A DNA stretch of 64,000 bases from Zoroaster sp. YZ-2022 (Eukaryota; Echinodermata; Asteroidea; Forcipulatida; Zoroasteridae): assembly GCA_029582265.1 (NCBI GenBank), contig CM055822.1:42120036-42184035 (forward strand), read 5' to 3'. The notes under the pieces were generated by a model. The model was not told where the DNA came from. It saw nothing but the letters and a program-made list of their open reading frames with translations, and did not search any database. Each line of letters begins with the position of its first letter. Position 1 is the stretch's first letter. The position numbers and the translations under genes were made by a program. Of this stretch, positions 35,901-47,896 are shown piece by piece.

Positions 35901-36047
35901 GCCCGCTGCTCCAAGCCTCGAACACTGTTTTGTTTCGAAAATTTCCCTTGACCTCCAGATCTTCGTTCCAGGTCACCATTGTCCACATATTGTAGAGTTG
36001 ATCTCCTTTCCCTGCCATCCCTTTGAAAACTAGTTGCCATTCAAAAT
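23927..36047 (-). CDS. Secreted-protein gene, skeletal organic matrix protein 5-like (five 3' exons)
   Basis: Five minus-strand exons, 36047-35884, 28410-28270, 28138-27966, 25344-25169 and 23979-23927, join with matching phases into about 235 residues ending in a stop. The order of motifs, WQLVFKGMAGKGDQLYNMWT, WFDKERLLSSPWNDL, RRFFINKYYGGCGADAGWLV and GTVGRADYLTIHV, is that of a cysteine-containing extracellular module found in many invertebrate proteins annotated as uncharacterized skeletal organic matrix protein 5-like or intelectin-like (from memory). The first exon starts in phase 2, so at least one upstream exon with the signal peptide is missing, either beyond this window or unrecognised. 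The exons look intact, so the gene may be active. Introns carry several transposons. Confidence 0.8.
25169..25344 (-). CDS. Matrix-protein-like gene, fourth exon
   Basis: 176 nt between acceptor CATTTCAG and donor GTAAAG. Encodes NRRFFINKYYGGCGADAGWL, VVVEVSPGCSWVKAADNIPP and AILYSTTTGAINWNDAVN. Two cysteines (YGGC, PGC) probably pair as in related proteins. Enters with one base completing a tyrosine codon and leaves in phase 1, fitting both neighbours exactly. Confidence 0.85.
26201..26690 (-). pseudogene. Decayed duplicate of exons two and three
   Basis: Sequence at about 26596-26678 aligns with 28351-28435 (shared blocks CAACCTCGTCC, GGGCT, GAACG, GACGATT, CAATAT), including intron sequence before the exon, but with frame-breaking differences. 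Further along, 26275-26240 on the minus strand reads VRLFHDNSSMSVK, comparable with VKLSLYDHTGVKV of the third exon. Together they look like an old partial tandem duplication left inside intron three. Confidence 0.4.
26755..27240. mobile_element. Fold-back element with 21-bp subrepeats
   Basis: Perfect 16-bp inverted ends, GAGCCCCTAAAGGGAC and complement. Each arm carries a tandem array of TTTCGTTCCCTCGAAATAAT-type units, in opposite orientations (about 26805-26930 and 27053-27182), around a short unrelated core. No coding. Lies in intron three of the matrix-protein-like gene. Confidence 0.75.
27525..27643 (+). mobile_element. Short Penelope-type fragment with 16-bp target duplication
   Basis: GTAAATGTAATATTTC occurs exactly at 27509-27524 and 27644-27659 and brackets this 119-bp insert. 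Inside are CTGATGA, GTCGAAAC, a hairpin GGCTCTTCTCAGAGCC and the tail box TTACATGGTGTCACC also seen at 1-43 and 51852-51894. The CTGATGA and GAAAC words are the two conserved halves of a hammerhead core, though pairing of the arms is poor here. Confidence 0.6.
27966..28138 (-). CDS. Matrix-protein-like gene, third exon
   Basis: 173 nt, enters in phase 0 after TATGTTCAG and leaves in phase 2 at donor GTAAGTA. Encodes VKLSLYDHTGVKVELIFNGS, ESDISSWFDKERLLSSPWND and LNSATATNYFSVIGHAQ. The pattern FNGxxSDxxxWFxxxRLxSSPWxDL is the strongest signature of the family. Confidence 0.85.
28270..28410 (-). CDS. Matrix-protein-like gene, second exon
   Basis: 141 nt, phase 0 on both sides. Acceptor CGTTCCAG is clear; the donor (GTATAT after TTC at 28270) is the only in-phase choice and is weak, so the 3' boundary is uncertain. 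Encodes DERALGTSFTRLLESPEDEV and GHHFRQIVQGDWYNYTNFSS. The HHFRQIVQGDW stretch corresponds to the family's variable middle part before V-K-L-x-L-Y. Confidence 0.55.
28420..31660. other. Intronic, no further exon recognised
   Basis: Part of the 7.5-kb first intron of the matrix-protein-like gene on the minus strand. Contains C-rich and T-rich runs, a low-copy GTAGGCCTAC word near 29868 and a CAGGGCCGTAGCGAGCGGGG sequence at about 31186-31206 resembling a hAT end. Phase 0/0 exons could still hide here. Confidence 0.4.
31667..31730 (+). repeat. 64-bp direct repeat, copy 1
   Basis: Matches 32704-32767 in the same orientation at 62 of 64 positions; begins CATTCTCGGTGGGGGCGCAT. The copies enclose about 970 bp. 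Too long for a target duplication, so either short terminal direct repeats or a local duplication. Confidence 0.7.
32480..32650. repeat. Cluster of GAAGTGCT palindromes
   Basis: Four short hairpins built from GAAGTGCT and AGCACTTC with 5-7 base loops (for example GAAGTGCTATATTCAGCACT) lie within 170 bp, with TAGAGTGC words between. Confidence 0.55.
32704..32767 (+). repeat. 64-bp direct repeat, copy 2
   Basis: Second copy of the repeat at 31667-31730, with two substitutions. Confidence 0.7.
32923..34153. mobile_element. Kolobok-like element with TTAA target duplication
   Basis: Inverted ends AGGTCCTAGGAA and complement, flanked on both sides by TTAA (32919-32922, 34154-34157). The 1231-bp element encloses a THAP-domain exon. 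TTAA duplications plus THAP domains are features of Kolobok-superfamily transposons. No DDE catalytic region was found, so it would need a transposase from elsewhere. Lies in the first intron of the matrix-protein-like gene. Confidence 0.7.
33252..33586 (+). pseudogene. THAP zinc-finger domain exon
   Basis: Starts MPCRCVVAGC, the C2 half of a C2CH THAP finger, shifts one frame near 33295, and continues with GVSLHRFPPDPKYRRIWTAS and GPTEHSMICSAHFEPTYFD, giving the second Cys-His pair. AVPTIFP, the conserved end of the domain, follows near 33505 in another frame. A donor GTAAGT begins at 33587. THAP domains bind DNA and serve as the recognition domain of P, Kolobok and related transposases. The frameshifts may be decay or assembly error. 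Confidence 0.7.
34160..35540. other. Intronic; tRNA-like SINE head near 34730
   Basis: No exon recognised. At 34728-34790, GGCTTGGTAGCCTAGTGGTT followed by AGAACGCTCGCCTTTCATGT resembles the 5' half of a tRNA-derived SINE (A box TAGCCTAGTGGTTA). A B box is poor. A T tract lies at 35452-35469. Confidence 0.4.
35551..35781. repeat. Fold-back array of TTCGCGAATATTTGCGC
   Basis: Near-identical inverted ends GTGAGGGAAGTTC and AGTTCCCTCAC enclose about nine copies, in both orientations, of a palindrome-rich unit TTCGCGAATATTTGCGC. CpG-rich words inside otherwise AT-rich DNA. No coding. Confidence 0.65.
35884..36047 (-). CDS. Matrix-protein-like gene, first visible exon
   Basis: 164 nt. Acceptor TTTTCTTTGCAG precedes it, with an ideal pyrimidine tract; donor GTAAGT follows at 35883-35878. 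Encodes FEWQLVFKGMAGKGDQLYNM, WTMVTWNEDLEVKGNFRNKT and VFEAWSSGQLNIKR. The opening W-x-L-V-F-K-G block is the start of the module in this protein family. Enters in phase 2 and leaves in phase 0. Confidence 0.8.
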
Positions 36048-36359
36048 CTGCAAAGAAAATTAAGGACACTTGTACATTGAAACTCATAGGCAGTCACATA
36101 ACTGCGGGGCTATGGGATTTTCAGGTGAGAAGTTAAGACATTTTTTCATTCAGTTTTATACTTCCATGGTCGATTTGACAAACATAAATATAATTTGATC
36201 TGAATTCTAAACGGGGTGGGGACATACGGGGGACACAGGCTTCGGATGAGGATTGGGATACGTGCTCCCATAGCCCAGGTTTGTACAGAGACGGAGTTTC
36301 ACTAAAGGGGATGGGGACATACTCCTGAAGTCAGAATTATAGACGTTAGAGGTTTTTAA

Positions 36360-36573
36360 AGGGTCAGTATCGTCACGATCAACAGGGCATGGAATCGGAA
36401 TGATAGTTTTAGATTAACTCAGTGACTGCATAATACCCCACGTGATAAGGTCATATTACCATTGCTGCTCCATAAATGAGCCAGTAATTTTCAGTCACTG
36501 TATTAATTTTAAACTAGGACATCGATTCCATACCTTGTCGAAAGTCTGCTGTGATCGTGACGATACTGCCCGT
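36360..36573. mobile_element. 214-bp TTAA MITE
   Basis: Left end AGGGTCAGTATCGTCACGAT and complement of right end ACGGGCAGTATCGTCACGAT; TTAA on both sides (36356-36359, 36574-36577). A second inner inverted pair is GGCATGGAATCG and CGATTCCATACC. Non-coding. Confidence 0.75.
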
Positions 36574-36908
36574 TTAATAAGAGTTTCCATTAACTTTTCA
36601 GTGGGGGTTTCATAATTTAACAAAGCTACCTTGAACGAGAAGTTAAATTATTGGTATGAAGACTTAAGAGTATGCAGCCACTGCTAAATCTCTTTGAATC
36701 AAGATATGCATTAAATAACCAACTTTTGAACCTTTTAAGATTTTTACGTTATATCTATATAGATATTTCGATATATCTATCTATACATAACAGCAAACGA
36801 AACGTCACCCCTAAAAATATTTATTATTTTCATTTTATAATTAATATAATTTGTTTTAATGAAGAATATTATGAGTATGGAGTGTAACACGAACACAATG
36901 TGTAAAAT

Positions 36909-37364
36909 TTGGTTGACCTCAAAATTCAGTTGCATTTCTGCCGAAATATGGACCTCTGCCCTCTACGAGGAAATTGCCTGGAATCCAACATCATCTACAG
37001 CGCCGAAGTCAAAACAACCACCGAAGACAACACCAAACTATACATCGGCCTTACAGAGCCCCCCTTCAAGACAAGATTCAACAACCACAAGACGTCCTTC
37101 ATGAACGAAAAACACATACAAAGCACAGAACTCTTCAAGTACGTGTGGCAGCTCAACATGAACAAGAAACCCTTCACGATCACGTGGTCCATCGTCACCA
37201 AAGCACGAGCATACGACAACAAATCCAAGAGATGCAACCTTTGCCTAACAGAGAAGCTTTCCATCATCAACGCCGACAAACGTAAACTCCTCAACAAGCG
37301 ATCTGAGTTGGTATCGAAGTGCCGCCACGAGAACAAATTCTACCTAACCAATCACGACAAGTGA
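36909..37364 (+). pseudogene. Penelope-like element GIY-YIG endonuclease, copy 1
   Basis: The C-terminal domain of a Penelope-like reverse transcriptase. Visible: CPLRGNCLESNIIYSAEVKT (Cys pair and the degenerate GIY motif), KLYIGLTEPPFKTRFNNHKT (YIG, conserved Arg and His), CNLCLTEKLSIINADK, and the closing LLNKRSELVSKCRHENKFYL. About 150 residues, open to a stop at 37364. The upstream reverse transcriptase is absent. It nicks target DNA in intact elements. Copy 2 follows about 580 bp later with clear similarity, so the two come from tandem insertions or a duplication. Confidence 0.8.
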
Positions 37365-37486
37365 ATTCTTTCACTCACGTCCGCCACACCACATCTTATT
37401 TCGTGCAACCGCAGAATAGCACTACCGTTCCAGCAAGTCTTCATTCCTATACTACGCTCTGCATAGCATCGAGCACTCTGCAGGAA

Positions 37487-37924
37487 GATAGCTCCCTCAC
37501 CCAGAAAGACCTATGCCCTCTACAAGGAAAGTGCCAGGCCAGCAACATCATCTACAATGCCGAAGTTAAGCAACCAAACAACTCTCATCTGTACATAGGT
37601 CTCACCGCGCCTCCATTCAAGCTAAGATACGGCAACCACACACAGTCTTTCAGGCATGAGAAGTACCAGAACAGCACGGAACTCTCCAAGCACATTTGGC
37701 AATTGAAAAGGAACAAGAAACCATTCACCATCAACTGGTCGGTAGCCTGTAGATCTCAAGCATACAACAGTGAATCGAAACGGTGCAACCTTTGCCTCAC
37801 AGAGAAGCTCTACATCATAAACGCCGACAAGAGGATACTCCTGAACAAACGACCCGAACTCATATCAAAATGCCGCCATGAAAACAAGTTCTACCTCTGC
37901 AACTTCAAAAGCGATGACACGTGA
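37487..37924 (+). pseudogene. Penelope-like element GIY-YIG endonuclease, copy 2
   Basis: Same domain as copy 1: CPLQGKCQASNIIYNAEVKQ, HLYIGLTAPPFKLRYGNHTQ, TELSKHIWQLKRNKKPFTIN, RCNLCLTEKLYIINADKRIL and LISKCRHENKFYL, ending at 37924. The frame is open further upstream to 37319, but that part is not element protein. Followed by a 3' region ending in a hammerhead-like motif and (TA)n, the usual finish of such elements. No reverse transcriptase precedes it. Confidence 0.8.
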
Positions 37925-38082
37925 CGAGGAACAGTACCGCGTCAACAAACCACAAACTGCCAACAAACAAGCTTACACACAAGGCCCGCAAACAATAGGT
38001 AATTACCACGCATCATTGAGCGAGTAACCTGTACATGCGCGTGTAGGCCTATATATATAGGAGTAATCACTTGGTGACTATC

Positions 38083-38127
38083 AGTTGTCTGATGATCGCA
38101 TAACGCGTGAAACTCGGAGTTACAACT
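38083..38127 (+). ncRNA. Hammerhead ribozyme-like motif in a Penelope-like tail
   Basis: Stem I pairs AGTTGT (38083-38088) with ACAACT (38122-38127). Between lie CTGATGA (38089-38095), a short stem II (CGC with GCG), GAAA (38109-38112), and a very short stem III (ACTC with GAGT). All three helices meet at the expected core positions. Hammerheads with tiny stem III are known in Penelope-like retroelements. The residue before the predicted cut is U, not the optimal C, and pair 10.1/11.1 is mismatched, so activity may be weak. Confidence 0.6.
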
Positions 38128-38152
38128 ACCAGCGTTCCACTAGTTTTACTGA

Positions 38153-38153
<1 letters not shown>

Positions 38154-38212
<59 letters not shown>
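38154..38212. repeat. (TA)n microsatellite
   Basis: About 29 TA units following TTTTACTGAG, the end of the Penelope-type tail; degenerates into GATATAGA words to 38260. Confidence 0.95.
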
Positions 38213-38217
<5 letters not shown>

Positions 38218-38229
38218 TAGATATAGAGA

Positions 38230-38950
38230 TAGATATTGATATAGTTATAGATATAGATTATGTACATATTAATGACCGAAATTCCAACAAAACAAATTAA
38301 AATTCAATCATTAAAATTCGACCATTTGATTAATGTTGAATATACCTTGAATGGCATTTCTTGTGTCAATATTAACAATTTAGTTTGGCATCCTTTAAAC
38401 ATCATTTTAAGCCTGGGATTTGTTTCTTTTGTTCTCAGGCTCATTGTGCCCCCCCCCCCCCATCGTATTTTCTATATTCTTCAGCCGATGTTCATGAAAC
38501 TTCGTAAGTTTGTTCAGTTTGACACGATCTATTCAATGAGGCCATGAAAACATCCAAAGGTCACCGTTAGGGGCGCTATACCCATGACACGACATTTGGC
38601 ACAAGATGTTGTCTTCAGTACAAGCAACAATGTGACGTCACTTAGATCACCGCTATAACCAACATTTTGGGTCATTTAGTTCAAAAACAAGATTTTGACC
38701 CAAAATTGTGAAAAGGTACAATAAAGGCAGGTACACTGCTCAAAATAAAATAGGACTCAAAAGTATTTCTTGGTCCACTTTGTCCATATGAGGACACAAA
38801 AGCAGTTTTTGGTGGAAGTAAAGTACTAAAGGTTACTCTGCAACATTTTAATCACTTTTCACGTGTTGTGCATGTCTAATGACGGTTTAAACTGGCAGAT
38901 CATGTGATAAGGCATGAAAATACAGATAACAGGTTGACGTACTCAATATC
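38230..38950. other. No gene recognised
   Basis: Non-coding AT-rich sequence with a C11 run near 38452. Confidence 0.5.
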
Positions 38951-38954
38951 AAAC

Positions 38955-41900
38955 TTGGCTAATCATGAAATAGACCTTCTATTGAAGACCATAATCATTA
39001 TTTACATAATAAATTTGACTTTGAGAGGCACAGAATATAGCTTATGACTGTGACAAGGATCAGATGCTGTATGAAAAGCAAATAACAGGAAAATGCAGCA
39101 CACTGTAACATATCCAACCCTTGTACACTATTGGCAAAGGAAAGAAAAGGTTTCAGTTCGGAAAGAATATCTGGTGTAATATTTATTACGGTATCAAACA
39201 TTATGAGAAATAAATAATTCTGCATGAGGTTATGTCATTTTTTTGAAATAAAATCTGCAAACGAATTTTTATTTACAACCCTTTTTAAGATAAAGACTTA
39301 CGCATACTATGGGGATAAACACTTTGCATCAATTGACCATGCAGTTGTATTAACTTTTGCACTTTGCTCAGAAACATATGGAACAATTTTCACAGGTTGG
39401 TATCATTAACATAAAATGAATTCTTACTTCTAGCATTCTATGTGAAACTTGATCTTAAACCCGATAAGGTTATAAAGGGTTTAATCTAAATCAGACAGAC
39501 TGTGATAGTTTGAGAAAATTAAATTCCCAAATTAGTTTAGCTTCAGTGTTTGTAGCAATTTGAATGTTTGAAGTTATTCAGGCTGATCACATACTGTACA
39601 CATGTGTATACCGTTCTGTTCTGTGAATGCATATAAAAGAGTATCAGGCTGATTATAAAGGTGTCGTGGTGCTAGACCACTATTCTTATTCAGTGTCTAT
39701 AGTTCATTCCGGCTCAAAATGGTTGATACCAATTTGTATGTCTTTTGTATTGTCTTTGGGCTGTTGTAAATACCCTTATAATGCAATACAAATTAGGTAC
39801 AGTATGTTCAGGTGGTTTTCACATGGGCGAATGGCATTGCATTTTGTGCATTGGAACATTTGTGTCCCTTCGTATATCACACTCAACCAATTTGTATTGC
39901 AAAATGGCAACTTTAACAGACTGACTAGATGATGTCCTTATAGTGTTTTGTTGTATCATATGATGGATAGTGTTAAAATTCAATATTGTAAAATTTATTT
40001 ATTTATCAATTGACGTAACGGTTGCCCTTGGCAACTGGCTCGCTTAAAGCATTTTGATTGTACCATAATGATTTATATCGACATATGAATTTTATTAATG
40101 GCATAGTAATCAGGCAATGCAATAAATAATCAAGCAACTAATACTATTCAGTCCAATAAGAAAAAAAATGTATATCATGTACACGTAATTCTGATTGTTG
40201 TATATTGTGTAAGGCTTAATGTAGATGAGAAGAGGCCAAATTAATAATATTCAGTCCAACGGCGGTGGAATGATTTTGAAAGTGGGGGCCAAATCCAAAC
40301 CAGCGAACCAGCGAGCCAGCGAGCTTACGCTGTGGGATTCGAGACCTGCTTTTGCATTCAATAAGCAAAGCATTTCTGAGCTATTTAAGCTTATAAAATG
40401 TAATTTTATTGAGTCCATTTTGGAAAATGATTTTTTGATCTTAACCACAAAATTAGTTTGTGTACCCCATCGGATATTGTGCCTCCCTTGGAAATGTTGC
40501 CCCCCTCGTTGCGTTATAACGTTAACTTGACTACACTCCGACTACTTGTTGCCCAGTTCCCTTCTGGATTTAAAAAAATGCGAGTTTTATTGATGCCAGC
40601 ATTTAACTCAACAAGTTTCAAAGGGGATCAACTGGAGAGATTTTCTACAAATCTGAACTGAAGTCCAAAAAATAGTTGAACTGCGCTAAGTTAGATGACG
40701 ACTCATGCACAAGTAAAACCTCAAATAAAATTCGCATGGGTGTTTCATTTGACTTTGAATAGAGGGGTAGAGGGCATAATCTAGGGGAAACATTTTTCTA
40801 GGATGTGCTGTCACACCGTATTGTTTGTACTGGGCGGAATTTCCTGTGACACCGGCCAGCGCTAGGCATATTCATCATCCGGGGATCCTGTCTACATACG
40901 TGGGGTCCAGGGCCCGGGGGTCCAAGGCCAGCTTATAAAATGTAATTTTATTGAGTCCATTTTGGAAAATTATTTCAGGATCTTAACCACAATATTTTTA
41001 ATAAGGACCAGAAAGTCTCCAAAATAAATATTGAATTGACAGCATGCGTGAGAAAAATATTTGGCTAAAATCCATCGGGAATTGAATCAGGCGAGAGCAC
41101 AGTATAAATCCACAAAGGCATGTTTTAAAAACGTATTCTTATCTTGGTCAGAGGTTTTCCGTTATAATTATAGATGGTTGAAAATCTATGGTTGAACATC
41201 AAACATATGGCATAATTTGAAAACAAGTCTGTTAAAATGATTGAATGGATTATTGCATTGGTAATCCCCAAAAACATCATTGGAACGCGGGATAAAAACA
41301 CCTGTTCTGAAGGATTTGAGTCCCTGCCAATGTTTGTTAATTTCCATTTTGCGGGGAGAATTATTGGAAGGCCGCCAGTGGCCACTTAGTGATGTACCAT
41401 AACTTTTGAAGGATAATTCTAAATTTCGATGACTGCCCCTGAACGTTGGCCTGTCCTAACCGTTCCCCAGGCCCCCCTCAAACTGAGCAAAAATAACAAA
41501 TTAAAAATAAAGCAATAATTTGGGTTTGAAACATTAATTCGAGGAAACAAAATTAAAAACATTATTATTAAGAACATTTAGAGAAATTTCAAACCATTTT
41601 GGAATAATGTTGCGAACATTTTGTGCCAGTTTTGGAGAATGTTTTATTTAGTTTTAGAGAATAATTAACTCCACTGGTTACAAACAAACATACTCAAGGC
41701 TTATTATGTTAAAAATTGCTTCAAAACAATGGGAGAAAAATCGGGACCTTTCTAAAGTTCCCCTTGCCCCTTGCTTCCGCCACCGGTGTTATACTTGTTT
41801 CCAAATATGGCCATTCAAATTCTCCCTTCCCCTCCCCTGTATTGTCCAGCGTTCTCCCTTCAGGCTTCATGTTTGTAACTTAGTCTTAGAGCCACTACTT

Positions 41901-44477
41901 AACACATGAATAATGAGGATACATAATAATACAGCAGAAGATGCCGTTGTCATCACAGGATTTCACAATTTGGGTCTATTGGTGTCCTAATTGGGAGGAT
42001 AGGGTTTCAATCAGGATAACAGAATCTCCTAATCGGGATAGAATAGTTGATATCAATCCTCTGAGCTTTAACACATTGATCATTAAATAGACCCTCTATT
42101 GAAGACCATAATCATTATTAACATAATAAATTTGTTTGACTTTGAGAGGCACAGGATTTAGCTTATAAATGCAGTAGATTGTAACATATCCAACTCTTGT
42201 ACACCATTGGCAAAGGAAAGAAAATGTTTCAGTTCTGACATTATATTATTTGGTGTTATGTTGATGACGGTATCAAACATAATAAGAAATTAATAATTCT
42301 GCCTGAGGTTCTGTCATTTTTGAAATCGAAACTGCAAACGAATTTTTATTTACAACCCTTTAGAAGATAAAGACTTACGCATACTATGGGGATAAACACT
42401 TTGCATCCATTGACCATGCAGTTGTATTAACTTTTGCACTTTCCTCAGAAACACATGGAACAATTTTCATGATGCTGGTATCATTTACATATTCTTACTT
42501 CCAGCATTCTATGTAAAGATTGATCTTAAACCTGATAAGGTTATGAAGGGTTTAATATAAATAAGAAAACTATGATAATTTGGGAAGATTAAATTCTCAA
42601 ATTAGTTTAGCTTCAGTGTTTCTAGAAATTTGTTTTGGTATGTTTGAAGTTCTTCAGGCTGATCACATACTGTGGGGGTCATAACTCAGAAAGGAGCCTC
42701 TCTTTCTTAAGCCCTCCACCGAGATTTTCCAGTACAATATTTTGATTTCCCAACCTCCATTTTGGTTTCATTGTGATAAATGAAAACCAAGGTGTTTCAA
42801 AATATTCAAAATATTCAAAATATTTTACCAATGAAGAATGACACTGAATTTGTTGAAATTGTTATTTACAAACCTTTTTAAGATAAAGACTTACGCATAC
42901 TATGGGGATAAACACTTTGCATCCATTGATCATGCAGTTGTATGAACTTTTGCACTTTTCTCAGAAAATATGGAACAATTTTCACAGGTTGGTATCATTC
43001 TATGAAGTGAATTCTTACTTCCAGCGTGAAGATTGATCTTAAACCTGATAAGGTTATGAAAAGATTAATCTATGATAATTTGGAATAGGCTATTAAATTA
43101 TCTAATTAATTTAGCTTCAGTGTTTTGGTATGTTTGAAGTTCTTCAGGCTGATCACATACTGTACACGTGTATATCCCATGATGTTCTGTACTGTGAATA
43201 CATATAACAGAGTATCAGGCTGAGAATCAAGAGTATCACTATTCTTATTCAGTGTTTAGTTCATTCCACTTCAAACTCGTTCATACCAATTTCTGTGTCT
43301 TTTTGGCTGTCTTTTGGCTTTTTCTTTGGGCTGTTGTAGATGACTTTATAATGCAATATAAATTAGGTATGTTCAGTTGGTTTTCACATGGTAGAATGGC
43401 ATGGCATGGCAATTTGTGGATTGGAACGTGCCCCCAGCTGAGGTCCGTGCCCCCGGGTGCCCCCCATTCAGAATTTTGAAAAAAATAGGTCCCTATTTGA
43501 GACTACAGGATTCAAGTATTGACATTCCCCTAGAAAAAGTGGTGCACCCCCTAGTGCCCCCTGAAAATTGGACCCTAGTTACGCCACTGGTTACATGAGA
43601 ATACGCAGGAAAAAACATCTTGCTAAAATCCATTGTGAACATTGGGAAATGGAATCAGGTATGAATACACAATGGCGACGGGCCCGGGGCCCTATCAGCT
43701 GCTCCCAAGAGCCCTAGATGCGTTATAGTGTTCTAGATGCTCTGTGATGTAATCTAGTGCATATTTTTTAAAACATACAAGTCAGTCATGGAGAATTATA
43801 TTCATATCTAATTGGTCAAAGGTTTTTCTTTATTACTACGAACGGTTGAAAATCTGTGAAAAATATGGCTAAATTAAAACAAGGTATTATCACAAGTCTA
43901 TTACGGTAATAGACCTCTGACACAGAGGTACTAATATGTCTGTACTGTCGCTATCGACTGGGTCAGCGTCCGCGTAGCTAGAAATTCATAAGAGAAAGAT
44001 AGCCATTTAAAAAGCGGATTAGTGTTCTTTTAATTATAAATTACCGAAAACTCTTGACCTTAATCAATAGAATTTGGCTAGACCATGGGGTGGATTCATA
44101 ATAACTCAGAAAGGAGCATCTCTTTCTTAAGCCCTCCACCGAGATTTTCCAGTACAATATTTTTATTTTCCAACACTCACTTTGGCTTCATTGTAATAAA
44201 TGAAACCGGAGCGGGTGGGGGGGGGGGGGATCTAAATATTTTACCACGAATAATGACACTGAAATTGTTGAAATCAAAACTGCAGATGAATTTTTAAGAC
44301 CAATTCTCACAGGTTGGTATCATTCTATAAATTGAATTCTTACTTTCAGCGTGAAGATTGATCGTAAAACTGATAAAGTTATGAAGGGATTAATCTGTGA
44401 CAGACTATAATTAACTTAGCTTCAGTGTTTGTAGCAATTTGTTTTGGTATGTTTGAAGTTCTTCAGGCTGATCACAT

Positions 44478-44480
<3 letters not shown>
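38955..44480. repeat. Locally duplicated non-coding blocks
   Basis: GATAAAGACTTACGCATACT begins near-identical blocks at about 39289, 42366 and 42882, each followed by 120-150 bp of matching sequence. GTTTGAAGTTCTTCAGGCTG-type words recur near 39567, 42647, 43133 and 44450. CTCAGAAAGGAGCMTCTCTT occurs at 42681 and 44105, and GCTTATAAAATGTAATTTTA at 40390 and 40932. Copies share orientation. The unit has no coding potential, and a hAT-like end CCAGTGGCGTAACTAGGG (minus strand) lies near 43572-43589. Confidence 0.7.

Positions 44481-46185
<1,705 letters not shown>

Positions 46186-46252
<67 letters not shown>
46186..46252. repeat. (TA)n microsatellite
   Basis: Continuation of the TA target array on the right side of the Tc1-like element. 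Confidence 0.95.
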
Positions 46253-46256
<4 letters not shown>

Positions 46257-46259
46257 AAT

Positions 46260-47700
46260 GCGCGCGGTTATTTCGTCCAATCACAGTGTCATTTACAACT
46301 CATTTCCTGGAAGCGTCAACTCCCTGCCGCTCCGACGTGGCATCACAGTATCCGGCGGGGCGATGCCTCAATCTCCATCTAACACAATTGGGTTCGCTAC
46401 ATAGTTCACTGTACACTGCAGTATCTCTGACATATATGCACAACAGCCATCTACGTCACGTACTCTGCCTTAGTTTCATTCACCTCATGGTAATTTCTTC
46501 TCTAATTAGAATGTAATACATTACGTTTTGTCGTCGTCAGTAATTTCACTATCGTTGTCCTTTATTTCGAGCTGTCATTTTTGTACACAGTTTTGGAATT
46601 GGTAACACTTGTATCTAAATCTAAGAGTGAATTATAACAGGTCGTTTTTTGGGCATTCATGACTTCAATTACCTCATCGTGAAATATGATGTTTCACATC
46701 ATTTCGCGATTGATGCAGCCAAATTAACAGTCGTCAATGCGCAGAGGATTTTTTAAAGAATTTCATGGTAACAGTTTTCAATGCGCCCTTGACAAAATGT
46801 TTTCAGGCACTGGAGTTAATTTTGATTTTGAGGCAAGAGATCTAGATTTTCTTTTTAACTCATGTATTTGATGTCTGTTCTTTTTTATTATGTTATCAAC
46901 TTAATTAAATTTAATTAAAAGCATCAATAAATTTCTCACAATGATTGTTTAATAACCAATGTGGCAAAACAAAGTCTAGAACAACAAAATGGTTGGTAAA
47001 GTTTTGCAAAATTGTTGGGTGTTTATTTTTAAATATTGGTTTTGGTTAGCTGGTTAGCAAATTTCTAAATGGTCAGTGCATTTTAATTTATATAATAACT
47101 AAATGATGTGTTTCATTATATTTTTAGTCTTTGATATCTAAAAACAGCAAAAATAAATAAACAAATAAATAAATAAAAAAGATAAAGCCTAAACATTTTA
47201 AGCAATATTGTGGTACAGAACCTTAAAACTTAACACATAGTTAGACCTTAACATCGGCGAGGGGGGACATTGTCATTTTATACCCACATCAGTATTCACC
47301 CAAGCGGGACCACTTGCTAACAATAAGAACTGTAAAAACTATAGATGCGAGCCGTTACCAAGACATTGGTCGAGAAAGTTAAGAAAGGATTAACGGCTCA
47401 GTGAACATGAGCTGGAAACAACTAAAGGGGCACAAACTGTAACCGTAACAATCTGTACTACCTTCTTGAGGAATGATTATTAACCCTCTCAGTACCGAAT
47501 TGTTTTGACATAAACAACCGCTGGTGACCGCATTGTTTGACCACTCAAGCGTGAAGCACACATTCTTACACAACAGAAAGCTTGTGTTCAAAGGCCAATT
47601 TTACAAACTCTATTATCACCTTGAAGATATAGTTTTATAGCAAAATAAATAATAACAAATATCTTACTTATTGAATTCCCTTTCATAAAATCCAAAAAAC
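46260..47700. other. No gene recognised
   Basis: Non-coding; AAATAAATAAATAAA run near 47155. Nothing else supported. Confidence 0.5.
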
Positions 47701-47711
47701 ATTAAGATCGG

Positions 47712-47896
47712 TCAATGAATGTCCAAGTTCTCGGTCTTTGTTTCCTCGGTGTGATCTGTAAACTCAAACACTTTTTTGTACACAAACACATGACGCTCCA
47801 TAGGTGTTTGGCATTTCGGATCTTTCCACTCCAGTTTGAAGGGATGCTCTTTCCAACCATTGTAAGCTTGGGTATGGAGGGTGAACATGGACAAAA
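47712..47896 (-). CDS. Candidate terminal exon, unknown protein
   Basis: 185 nt after a modest acceptor (AAAGCTGTAG). Encodes LSMFTLHTQAYNGWKEHPFK, LEWKDPKCQTPMERHVFVYK and KVFEFTDHTEETKTENLDIH then TGA. Codon composition is protein-like and charged. It begins with two bases that would complete a valine codon with the last base of the exon at 49000-48868, giving a hydrophobic stretch across the join that may be a membrane segment. I do not recognise the family. Confidence 0.45.

Noticed and set aside
38067..38300. Open frames of alternating Tyr-Ile
   Set aside because: Translations of (TA)n microsatellites; same at 44444-44969, 46178-46300 and 54925-55244.
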